Assembly (NCBI GenBank): GCA_036873135.1
Contig: JAPTYO010000007.1
Span: forward strand, 59,878,383 to 59,942,382
Direction of reading: 5' to 3'
Source of the DNA: Clarkia xantiana subsp. parviflora
Lineage: Eukaryota > Streptophyta > Magnoliopsida > Myrtales > Onagraceae
DNA length: 64,000 bases
Shown: positions 45,576 through 54,870 of the stretch, piece after piece
Numbering within the stretch: the stretch's first letter is position 1
Layout of the letters: each line of letters opens with the position of its first letter
Position numbers and translations under genes: made by a program
Notes under the pieces: model-generated
What the model was told of the DNA's origin: nothing
The model's database searches: none
Seen by the model: only the letters and a program-made list of their open reading frames with translations

Positions 45576-46378
45576 CGTCAATTCCGTACTACAGACTTTC
45601 AAAGCCGTGATGCGTGATTCCTGGACGCAGAAAACATGCATCACAATTCATACTCTCAAAAGTGCTACATGGTCCCTGGACGCAGGAATCATGTATCACA
45701 AATATTTTTACCAAATATTTTGTCAAATACTTTATAAAATATTTTATGTATCAAATACCTTGCCAAACATTTTATCAAACAAGAATTTCAAGGTTCACAA
45801 AACACTCTTTAAAAACCAAAAAGTTTTTACGTATGCTTCCCCAACGCGGGTTGATACACACTGGCAGGTGCGCACCCTGTTTAAAACTCATAAAATTTAC
45901 AAGTAGAGTCTTGTACAACGTCGCCTTAGAGTGGAACTAAGAGACGGTATAAACTAGTATCTTGCTCAAGCAAAGATAACACATTGCAAACATACTATTT
46001 GTTAAGTCGCTATACGCGAGCCACTTGACAAGTTTCAACTGATATAGTGTCAAGCTATGCAGGAAGACGTACAACATGCACAACGCATCGTACAAACAAT
46101 CTTGAATCAAAAGTGACTATCGGTCACGATGGCGGGGACTACGTTTACACTACTAGTCATCCACGTTCAGTAAACACAGTAAGCGATAACGGTATGAAAT
46201 ATTACTAACAAGTTATCATGCAAACTACTGTGTATAAAACAGGTTCATACGACGTAGTTCAAAACGAACAAGTCACAAGCAACAGTCAAACAACAACTCC
46301 AACAAGTTTCTAAACATAGAAGCAGGAGGCAAGCGAACTCATAAACGAGTCCAACATGCTCAATGCAAAACGAGCAGT
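45576..46378. other. Element C spacer between minisatellite and antisense gene
   Basis: 45700-45830 is AT-rich with repeated AAATATTTT words. 45895-45945 carries the conserved block GTCTTGTACAACGTCGCC, TTAGAGTGGAACTAAGAGAC that also occurs in F (split by B) and, inverted, in D (58340-58420). It is about 430 bp beyond the stop of the antisense gene. Confidence 0.65.
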
Positions 46379-47720
46379 TCAAATAACAGGACCACCAGGA
46401 GGCCCGGGGGCAACTTCCATAAACTCGGGAGAAGTGACAATGACGTTCACATCTCCGCTATCATCGACCAACACCTCGTAGTTTGGACGACCACTCTCCA
46501 AAAGGTTCAGCGCCTCAATGTGAGAAAGGGCATAATTCGCATACGGCCCTAACTCGCCAAAAGGGAACCCAGGGTCAAGATCTTTCACACGGGTGAAATA
46601 ATCTTCAGAACGCTCGCTCATCAGGTTGTTTATTTTCTCCTCAACAGCAGCTTTAAAATCTGAAGTTCCCAAGTACTTAGTGAAACCCACTTGTACGCCC
46701 TTCTCCCGACTCTCCTTACCGAGAGCAGCTAGCTCCGCTCCTTGAGAATGAAGATCATCTGTAACCTTCTTCTCGAGAGCGATCATCTCAGACTCAAGCT
46801 TTGACAAGCGAGTATGGCGCGCTTCATAACGACTCTCAGAAGCTGTAGCTTTCAAACTCAACACGCGAGCCTCTTCTTTGGTTCGCAGCAACTCTTGGCG
46901 CACAGCGTCACACTTATCCATAGCCGCCTGCTTCGCGCTCACCAACTCCATGACAAAAGATGACATGTTCACCATGTCGGCTACAACCTGCACATATCAA
47001 CGCGATAAGCCAAACATAAATCGCAAGAGCAACAAACTTGGCAGAAAAATCAAGTTACTTACAGGAGCAAATCGGGATAAGGCACCCTGTGCATAAGCCT
47101 CAGCCTCCTCATCAGTCTTTGGGCAAGAATGCCTATCACCTGGTGGAACACACCTACGCAACACGCGGACTCCAACCTCGGGAGTGCGAAGTGAAGACTC
47201 CTTGGAAAAATAAACTCCACCAGTACCAAAAGGAGCCCAGGTATCCCCAGTAATGTCCAACCCAACTGGGCACACCAGATGGTCGCGCCTAAGAGGGGGA
47301 ACCGCTACGACAAAGAATGAAAAGTAGTTAACAACAACTAACAAAACCGCGGAATACATTCATCAAAAATATACTTACAAAGTCCGCGGCCTTCCACAGG
47401 TCGGTTTCCCGACTGGGGGGCAGATGACGCCACATTGCGACTCGCAACTTCCTTGCCTTTACGAGTGGAAGTAGTCGCATTTGGCTTCAAGCGCTTGGGA
47501 TCAGTCGGTCCACGCGCCACTGTGTCAGTCCGCTTGGAAGACACGCGAGAATCAGACACTGGGGCAGTATCCCCGGTCACATGAGTAGAAGACCCTTGAC
47601 CAAGATCACGCCACGAGTTGGCAGGTGTGACGGGGGTAGGGGTCACCAAAGCCGGATCGGCACAGGAAGCAATACGCGAGGCCGCCGCATGAAGCGACGA
47701 ACTCTTTCCAGCAAAGCAAC
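46379..47720 (-). CDS. Element C antisense coiled-coil gene, three exons
   Basis: Minus strand, opposite to the element. Exons: 47720-47379 (342 bp), 47304-47063 (242 bp), 46987-46379 (609 bp with stop). Introns 47378-47305 (donor GTAAGTATAT, acceptor TTTGTCGTAG) and 47062-46988 (donor GTAAGTAACT, acceptor ATATGTGCAG). The frame stays open through all junctions (phase 1, then phase 0). Exon 1: Ser/Thr/Lys-rich, with GKSSSLHAA and SSKRTDTV. Exon 2: DITGDTWAPFG, ESSLRTPEVGVRVLRRCVPPGD. Exon 3: MSSFVMEL, then about 110 residues of coiled coil, then DLDPGFPFGELGPYANYALSHIEAL and an acidic tail. An acceptor at 47721 implies a further 5' exon that I cannot locate. Same family as the D, E and F antisense genes. 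Function unknown. Confidence 0.8.
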
Positions 47721-47879
47721 CTGCAATATGAATTCACAAAAGGCATAGTGCCATTCGAAAAGCTATCCATCATGAGTATCAAAATGCTCAAAAACGTTCA
47801 GAGAAAGAATGAAGGGTTTACTCATAGCAACAACTCAGCCGAAAGGAGGGGGATTCCGCAAGAAGCTACTACGACTTCA
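47721..47879. other. Sequence 5' of the C antisense gene
   Basis: Minus strand ...CATATTGCAG at 47730-47721 is the acceptor of exon 1. Nothing recognisable as the Transposase_28-like exon seen in D is present before the 36-bp array. Confidence 0.5.
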
Positions 47880-48350
47880 AACCCTGCACAACATCAACGC
47901 GCGTATCAAAGTTAACGCGCGTATCAACATCAATGCGCGTATGAAGGTTAACGCGCGTATCAACATCAATGCGCGTATCAAGGTTAACGCGCGTATCAAC
48001 ATCAATGCGCGTATCAAGGTTAACGCGCGTATCAACATCAATGCGCGTATCAAGGTTAACGCGCGTATCAACATCAATGCGCGTATCAATGTTAACGCGC
48101 GTATCAACATCAATGCGCGTATCAAGGTTAACGCGCGTATCAACATCAATGCGCATATCAAGGTTAACGCGCGTATCAACATCAATGCGCGTATCAAGGT
48201 TAACGCGCGTATCAACATCAATGCGCGTATCAAGGTTAACGCGCGTATCAACATCAATGCGCGTATCAAAGTTAACGCGCGTATCAACATCAATGCGCGT
48301 ATCAAAGTCAACGCGCGTATCAAAAGTCAACGCACGTATCAAAAGTCAAC
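47880..48350. repeat. 36-bp minisatellite of element C
   Basis: About 12 copies of AACGCGCGTATCAACATCAA plus TGCGCGTATCAAGGTT, itself a doublet of an 18-bp unit. Both strands stay open in several frames (NARIKV/VDTRV repeats), which are artefacts of the 18/36-bp period. Confidence 0.95.
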
Positions 48351-49739
48351 GCACGTGACCAAGTTCCACGCACATAGTAAAGTTGGTACGTACCATGGAA
48401 GGAACTAACATCCTAAGGGGCTATCATGCAAACGGGGGATTAACGCGACAAACCATAAGAATCGAACGCGGCAACGCTTAAGGAAATTTTTTCTCTAAGG
48501 CATCAAGACGACAAGTGACTATGCCTAAAGTTATTGGGCAATCCCCGTCAACCAAAAAACCCGCCAAGAAGGAAAGTCATGCATATCGACCAAAAAAGCT
48601 TCTACACGAAGATACGGGGAATTCCATATCAAATACCCATGGAAATGGAAAATCGCCTAAATTATGGACAAACGACGATAATGATGGCAATCAATCAGCA
48701 ATTACTCGACGTATAAACATCAACAAGCAGTCCCACATGTCGACAACGAAAAATGACTTAAACAAACAACAACGCGGTGACATCGACATTCAAGTCGAAG
48801 CTGTCCTAAGAATTCGAGTTTCCAAATTACCTCAAAACGTGACGGAAGGTATTCCAATGGACTCCCATCGTCGAGACGATTCCGGAAAGGTAAGGACCGC
48901 AACGAGGCGAGGCCGGGAAGGCGGCGTGTGGGTCACACGCTCCGGCGAAGGGGCTCCACTCGCGGTGGCGCGTGAGGGCGCGTGCGGGGTCTTCTGGCGG
49001 CTCCGAAGGTGGCGCTGGAATCCTTGGGACGAACCGAGTCGAATGATGGTGTAAACTTCCAAAAACAAGCCAAAAATCAGACTCGAAACTGTCAAAACGT
49101 ATCTAGGCTCCACGACGGCAAAGAAATTTTGCACACAAAAGCAATTTCGGGAAAGGGTGAATGAATTACCTGCAAAGGGAATGGAATGGTGAACTCCTAA
49201 GGTGCTGGAAGGATAAATGGGGATGTGTGTATTTACTAATCCCAAAGAGATGCTTTATGGATAAGGATCAAAGGATTAGTTTACATACACTCAAGACTAA
49301 ACCCCTACGGTATACTCTACCCTCTCCTCTTAAAATATCTACTCCTATGCATGTCTTGACATTGCACGTATCAAATCCATTACTATACACGTATGTTGCA
49401 ATCACATGATTCATGATTCGGTAATCACTTAGTCATTTTAGAAACGTACGATTTCTATTTCTTGCATTGCGTAATTACAATCTTGCCATGACTATTACTT
49501 ATGTATGCACGTGGATAGAGACATGTTTGCATAGCGTATTACCGATTGCCCATGTCTCCGACGATAATCATACTTGCGCATATACATTTCCTATTGCACT
49601 AACCATGATGATAGGAAACAAAGTCATTCGGTCAGAAAATCAAGCGACGGACGAAATCAAGATGCTTGCGTCCGACCAACAATCAAAACCGAAAGGTTAG
49701 CGTCAAACTCAAATTGGACAAATATCCTAACTTAAAATA
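48351..49739. other. Element C region before the 3' LTR
   Basis: 48515-49054 is an open frame of 179 codons on the plus strand with no recognisable domain and an Arg/Gly/Trp-rich end. Its last part (48890-49030) is a strikingly GC-rich island. 49300-49620 is low-complexity CATGCATGT-type sequence like that before the 3' LTRs of N and F. No confident gene. Confidence 0.5.
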
Positions 49740-49782
49740 GAGTCAAGAAAAGTTCTAAACCGTTACTTGACTCGGGGGCAAG
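49740..49782 (+). other. PPT-proximal hairpin and polypurine tract of element C
   Basis: GAGTCAAG (49740-49747) pairs perfectly with CTTGACTC (49766-49773). GGGGGCAAG follows and meets the LTR at 49783. Confidence 0.9.
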
Positions 49783-50708
49783 TGATGGATAAATGTCCAA
49801 TTCGGGTTCGTATTTACATTTCGGGCCTCGTAAACGTATCGAAAATTACATCTCGGTTTAAAAACACCTCCCACGGTATCAAAACAGTCCGGAAGCGCGT
49901 TTACGCTCGTCCGGACCGGACCTCCGGGTTGCACAAAGCAACCCGGACGCAGCAACCCGGACCTCTGGATTGCTCTCCGGATTGCGCGGCAATCCGGAGG
50001 TCCGGGTTGCGCGGCAATCCGGACCTCGCCGAATTTCCCAAATTCGACGAGGTCCGGATTACCTTACGGGTATCGCGCGACTACCGTATCCGCGATTAAA
50101 GTTGCGTGTAGAGAAGTCAAGTTCGTTCATTACCAATATGGATGACGGTTACCGCATGATCTTGAACCGTCATCAAACCGCTCTAAAACCGGGTCCGGTC
50201 CCAAGAAAGCCTATAAATAGGAGGTCTTGGCCACCCATTTTCACACATCCCATTTTCAAGTCTCAATGTCATTACCTGTGAATGGGATAAAATGGAAACA
50301 AGGGCCGTTCACTATTAAATAAAAAGACATCAAAAAAAAATCTCTCATTTGCCCAACTTTGGTATTTTGAGCTCTGACTTCTCTCTAGAAATTCTCTCTC
50401 TCTAGAAATTACCTTTTTGCCACTATAGTGACTTAAGCATCGGAGAGGGCTCCGCTAGCACCACCCCCCCCCCCCCCCTCTCCGTGCTAGCTTTGGTCCT
50501 TGGTGCAGGATCCGACGCTTGAGACACAACCTTGCCGAGTCACAACCTTACCGAGTCCCAGCCTTACCGAGTCACAGCCATACCGAGACACAATCCTCAT
50601 ACGGGAGCAAGTCTGAACACTCGTTAGTGGCCCAACCTCCGACAGAAGGATCACGGCCCGCACAACCACAGACGCATCCTCACGACCTTGTTCGATCCGG
50701 ACGCAACA
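49783..50708 (+). repeat. 3' LTR of element C
   Basis: 926 bp, longer than the 5' LTR by 184 bp because of three indels: extra GCAATCCGG palindrome units (about 49930-50030), an extra CATCAAACCGCTC stretch (about 50172), and an insert of about 90 bp ending in an A9 run (about 50250-50340). TATA at 50211-50221, leader motif at about 50431-50449, C-tract lengthened to about 16. Confidence 0.92.
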
Positions 50709-50713
50709 GTGTT

Positions 50714-51508
50714 AACACAATCCGGACCAGGTGCGGATTTACAACGCAATCCGGGCCAGGTCCGGATTGTCATTCCTCGACATGCGTACCCATGCTCGTC
50801 CACGTCCGGTTCACATTTTCACAATAAAAACCGACGTTGGACCGTTCAAAACCCGGTCTGATTTCAAGGTTTCCTATAAATAGGGGCCTTGATTATACAT
50901 TTCACAACTAAGTTGACGCCAAAGCTATGACCTCTCTCTAAACTTTCTCTCTCTATAATTCTAATTTAAGCTTCGGAGAGGGCTCATCGCACTCCACCCC
51001 CCCTGCATGTGTCCGAAGACGCACGTATCTCAGCACGTGCGAAAACCCGCTATCTCGACAACCCGAAGCGCATTTACCAGGACCCGACTCTCTGTCCAGT
51101 CTAGGTCCTAATGTACACTACAAGGCGTACCTACACGCATACACTGCAAGATGCGCACACGCGCATACCTCGCAAGGCGCGTATACGCGCATACTCCGCA
51201 AGGCACGTATATGCGCATCCTCTACTAGGCACGTATATGCGCATACTCCGCAAGGTGCATGCATGCGCAGACACTGTAAGATACTCAAACACTTAGCCAT
51301 TTCAAGGGCTTGCAAGTCAGCGACAATTCGACGCTCCGACTCTCCGACAGTCCGACAGTCCTACGCTTCGACCTTCCGACTCTCCGACAGTCTGACAATC
51401 CGACATCCCGACTGTCGGACATCCGCGAGCTCAGGCAACCTGTTAGCATAATTTCCCAACACTTCAAGAACCCGACGACTTTCGAGTCAATGACCCGCGA
51501 ATCCAACA
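50714..51508 (+). repeat. 3' LTR of element F, second part
   Basis: Continues U3 of F after element C: AATCCGGACC motifs, TATA box CCTATAAATAGGGG (50873-50886), AAGCTTCGGAGAGGGCTC leader motif, C-tract, then the tandem GCGTATAYGCGCAT block (51115-51260) and the TCCGAC block, ending ATCCAACA. Combined LTR length is about 1.0 kb. Confidence 0.88.
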
Positions 51509-52088
51509 CAGCCCACTAGTTAATCCAATCCCAAAAACATGTATCTCCGAGATCCATCCCCATAATCGAAACAAGGCATTAAAGGTTATCAACCCTTGAG
51601 CACTGTGTAGGCCATTTAAGGTTAAAAAAATTTGGATTTTAAAACTTGACCTCCATATTTTAATTGACTTGAATCGGTTTTGAAAAACCAGTTCTGTTCA
51701 GTCAATTTTGGTCTGGTTTGGTTCGGTTGAGAAATTCTGATTCGGGTCCGGTCCAATGTATAATTCGGTTCGGTTCGGTCCGGTTTTAATTTCAAAATCT
51801 GGTTCGGTCCGAACCGGTCCAATAAAATAGGGTTCGGTTCAACACACAAAACCGGTTCGGTTAGATCCACTTAGTTTCCCCGGTCCAACCCAATTAGGTC
51901 GAACCGATTGAGAAAACCCATTTCGGTTCAATTTGTCCCAGTTTGACATATTGGACCGGCCCAATAATTAAAACCAACAAATTTGGGCCGAAATGTTTAC
52001 TTTTGGTGTAAGTAGGGTTTTGAAGTCCATTAAAAATAATTAACATAGCCACCAAGTAACATTAACTATATAAAATAATTTCCAATAT

Positions 52089-52125
<37 letters not shown>

Positions 52126-52179
52126 CGGCCAATAATTATAACATATATATATATATATATTTATTGCCAAGATTCTATC
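51509..52179. other. Spacer between elements F and D
   Basis: Possibly older host or repeat sequence. 51640-51960 is rich in GGTTCGGTCCGG and its complement. 51970-52180 has GGGCCGAAATG and TTTCGGCC words like the copia leader at 9540-9650, plus TA microsatellites (about 52091-52132, 52142-52160). No gene seen. Confidence 0.5.
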
Positions 52180-52864
52180 TGTTGATATCGTTTCCGCTTG
52201 GGATATCTCGAACATCTTTTCAGGGACCTCGATCCACGAACTAACTTTTGGCTTCTACCTCAAACCCCGAACTACCTTCGATCTCTGTCTCAATCTTCTA
52301 AACGCCGGGTCCTGCAGAGCGGGCGATAACCAGCATGGAGAGGGGGGGTGGTGCTGGTTGTGCCCTCTCCGATGCTAAAGTCAGTATTTTAGAGAGAGAA
52401 AGTTCTAGAGAGAGGTCAGAGCACAAATAGCTAATTCTCCAGAGTTTCGAGTTATCCTTTAAATGGGAGATCTAGGCTCCTATTTATAGGAAGCCTGAGA
52501 ACTTTGCCCGGTTTGATGTCGGTTTACAGGAAAACGCTTACCGACATCGAGATTGACTATATGCACGCTAACTTCACGTACACAGTAAAAACAAGGGTAA
52601 ACGTGCGATAATATTCGGTAATCCGGACCGTGTTGACATTCGACACGGTCCGGGTTGCTGGAGCAATCCAGACTGGTCCGGATAGCTTTGGCAGTCCGGA
52701 CCGGTCCGAATTGCTGAGTCAATCCGGAGGTCCCCGGTCCGGGTGCGACGCGCATCCGGACCGTTTTGACCCGAGGTGAGTGTAGTAAGACCCGTTTTGT
52801 GGTTCTAGCGTGTTTTTGAGGTCCGAAATGTAAATACGAACCCGAATTGGACAGATATCCAACA
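52180..52864 (-). repeat. 3' LTR of element D
   Basis: 685 bp; minus-strand ends TGTTGGATATCTGTCC...CGATATCAACA. U3 has AATCCGG motifs (52615-52745), TATA CCTATAAATAGG at about 52479-52490, leader motif TTTAGCATCGGAGAGGG, G-tract hairpin with perfect arms AACCAGCA (52328-52335) and TGCTGGTT (52352-52359), and CTCTGCAGGACC. Close relative of the element A LTR. Confidence 0.88.
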
Positions 52865-52912
52865 CTTGCCCCCGAGTCAAGTAGTGGTTCAAAACCTCAT
52901 GCTTGACTCTAT
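52865..52912 (-). other. PPT-proximal hairpin and polypurine tract of element D
   Basis: Minus-strand CTCGGGGGCAAG abuts the LTR. The inverted repeat GAGTCAAG (52874-52881) and CTTGACTC (52902-52909) is perfect over 8 bp. Confidence 0.88.
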
Positions 52913-54870
52913 TTAAGATAGGATATTCGTCCAATTTAGGTTCGACACTGACCTCAGGGGTGGCCTGTTTTTCAATCGAGTGTGCGGAGCACAGATTCGT
53001 CCATCTTTATTTTTCCGCTGACCGTACATAATCTATTCACAGGGTTAGCGTAACGGACGGTATATATATATATATAACAATGTGTAGTTAACGACTTATT
53101 CATAATAACATGCAATAATCGAAATACTTGTGATAATAAATAATCATGCAACACGGTATCATCTAGGTACGTGACGTGAACGTGTAACATGATGTTAACA
53201 TGGAGATGTCGACATAGTACACGGATGACGTAATCGCGCAGTAAGCAAAATACTTAGAGCAATGTAAAATTTGAGAGCATGCTTGTCAACATGAAGCATG
53301 ATGTAAACACATAAAATGATGCAAGCATGTAACATGATGTAAGCATAGAAAATGATGCAAACATTCAATTCATACTTAGATTATAAAAATAACCATATAG
53401 CAATCATAAGTTAACATCATGCACATATAAAAATGATAACATGCATAATAGTTTATACTTACGCAACATGCGATAATGATCGTACGTAGCGCATCATGCA
53501 ACATTAGGGAGCATGTATGTAAAGCAAGCAAGGAGAGATGTAAGTATGCTCATACATGATACTAAGGACTTGTGTGAAAATAGATATTAGTTTAGTCCTT
53601 AGCACATGGTGTAGACACTATTAATGAGAATTAGGAGAGAGAGTAGTCATTAGCTTACATCCTCCCTTGACAGTTTTCAAAGAAGCTCTCCTTCTTGTTG
53701 AAGAAGGAGCTCATGGAGGTGTGAATTTGGAGTGGTCACATCATATTTGACATCGATCAAGGTCTAATCCGGGCAAGGAGGAAACCACGACGGCGCATGA
53801 GAAGGAAGGGGCGGCGCGTGGACTTGCAACGGCAGCGCGTGGATCTTTGGGGCGGCGCGTGAGTTTCCGGGTGGCGGCGAGTAGCAATTCGGACTTGCCT
53901 CGTGTTGGTGAGTCCAATTCCGTATATGGCTGGACATTTTATGACTTAGTTTGGCCTTGATTTAGTCTTGAAATCACTATGTACCTAGTCACCTTACCAT
54001 GCATACAAGGTGTTTGATAAAATGCATTAGAACACTTAGCCCCAAATCGGCCAAAAATTTTCTAAGTGCTGAAAATTTTAGAAAAGTGTAGATGAATCAT
54101 TATACTTCCCTTACGCATGGTGTTCATTGCTGACATGTTACCCCATGCCTTAGCCGTTGTTTTAGTATGCTCGATATTGATGATCGGTAGTTGTACGTAC
54201 ATGGCCGTCAATGGTTGTATGTTGGTAATGATAGCTTATGCAATGTATGTTGAGCATCATGTATAAATTGTCGGTCATTGTCTGCAAACATGCTAAAACA
54301 CTTAGAAAATACTTCAACAATATATAGTGTTTGTTACCATTGATGTCGTCGTAAAATTCTTGTCGATCGCCGCATAGAAACACTTAGAAAATAATTCGTA
54401 GTAGTTGGTGTTTGCCACTTTATGTACGTAATCCGTCGTCATGCTAGTATATTTGGAGAATGCTCCTAGATAGTTGATTCCAGGCCGCTCGTTGTATGTC
54501 GACACTTTGTCGTACGTAGATATTTGATAGTACGCTGATAGCTTGTAATATGTTGACTGTCATCCAGAGCAAAACACTTAGAAAATATTTCGCCCTTGTG
54601 GTCATGTACATTGCGAGCATGAGCTTGATGTCGACATGTAAGGTAATGAGTTGAGAGGTTTGCCCCCCTTGCATGATGGTTGATACTTGTTGCACGGAGA
54701 CTAATAAGTCATTGCGTACATAGTTATCTTCACACTGAGCGTTTATTACATAGATGTTTGCATAAGTGTTTGATGCGTGTTTGTGCACTGATTGGATTAT
54801 CGGTTGTACCTTTTAGGATATCATATCTCGTTGTTTTCTTTTCGGAGTTAGTCTTCTCGCAGCTGTTATC
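52913..54870. other. Element D region 5' of the antisense gene
   Basis: 53230-53560 is low-complexity (ATGATGTAAGCATG words), the reverse-strand equivalent of the CAT-rich zones before other 3' LTRs. 53790-53890 is a GC-rich island with three GGCGGCGCGTG-like units. 54270-54600 has three dispersed copies of AAACACTTAGAAAATAHTTC. This is where a promoter for the antisense gene would lie, but I cannot point to a convincing TATA box. Confidence 0.5.

Larger units (their letters stand above)
39394..50708 (+). mobile_element. Element C: full-length Tat-type gypsy element with antisense gene
   Basis: 11.3-kb plus-strand element inserted into the 3' LTR of F; LTRs 39394-40135 and 49783-50708, duplication GTGTT (39389-39393, 50709-50713). 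Order: LTR, primer site, gag remnant, protease, RT, two RNase H domains, integrase, a 66-bp minisatellite, the antisense coiled-coil gene (minus strand), a 36-bp minisatellite, low-complexity DNA, PPT hairpin, LTR. Pol has one frameshift and two stop codons. Most of gag is missing, so the element is not autonomous as it stands. The LTRs match closely apart from indels, so it is among the younger insertions here. Confidence 0.95.
23745..51508 (+). mobile_element. Element F: non-coding gypsy element hosting B and C
   Basis: Plus-strand element. Parts: truncated 5' LTR (about 23745-24075), primer site TGGTGCCATCCACG (24079), interior 24093-28519, element B (28525-35339), interior 35345-39180, and a 3' LTR split by element C (39181-39393 and 50714-51508). 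The two LTR copies share the GCAAGGCGCGTATACGCGCAT tandem block and the CACTTAGCCATTTCAAGG block. Removing B by its GTGAC duplication restores a continuous motif, ACAAGTAGCGTCTTGTGAC joined to AACGTCGCCTTAGAG, that is also present uninterrupted in element C (45900-45930). No gag or pol is detectable; only a decayed antisense gene (35775-37070). Confidence 0.85.

Noticed and set aside
44940..45617. Open frames of 225 and 282 codons on the plus strand and others on the minus strand, repetitive proteins
   Set aside because: They are translations of a 66-bp tandem repeat; several frames stay open at once because the unit is a multiple of three without stops.
47809..48408. Repetitive ORFs (NARIKV, VDTRV, LIRALM patterns) on both strands
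   Set aside because: Artefact of an 18/36-bp minisatellite; no start context, no relative in other elements.
48515..49054. 179-codon plus-strand frame as a host gene capture
   Set aside because: No recognisable domain; kept only as a GC-rich island observation.
52091..52160. TA-rich tract as an origin or matrix attachment site
   Set aside because: Plain TA microsatellite; no supporting motif.
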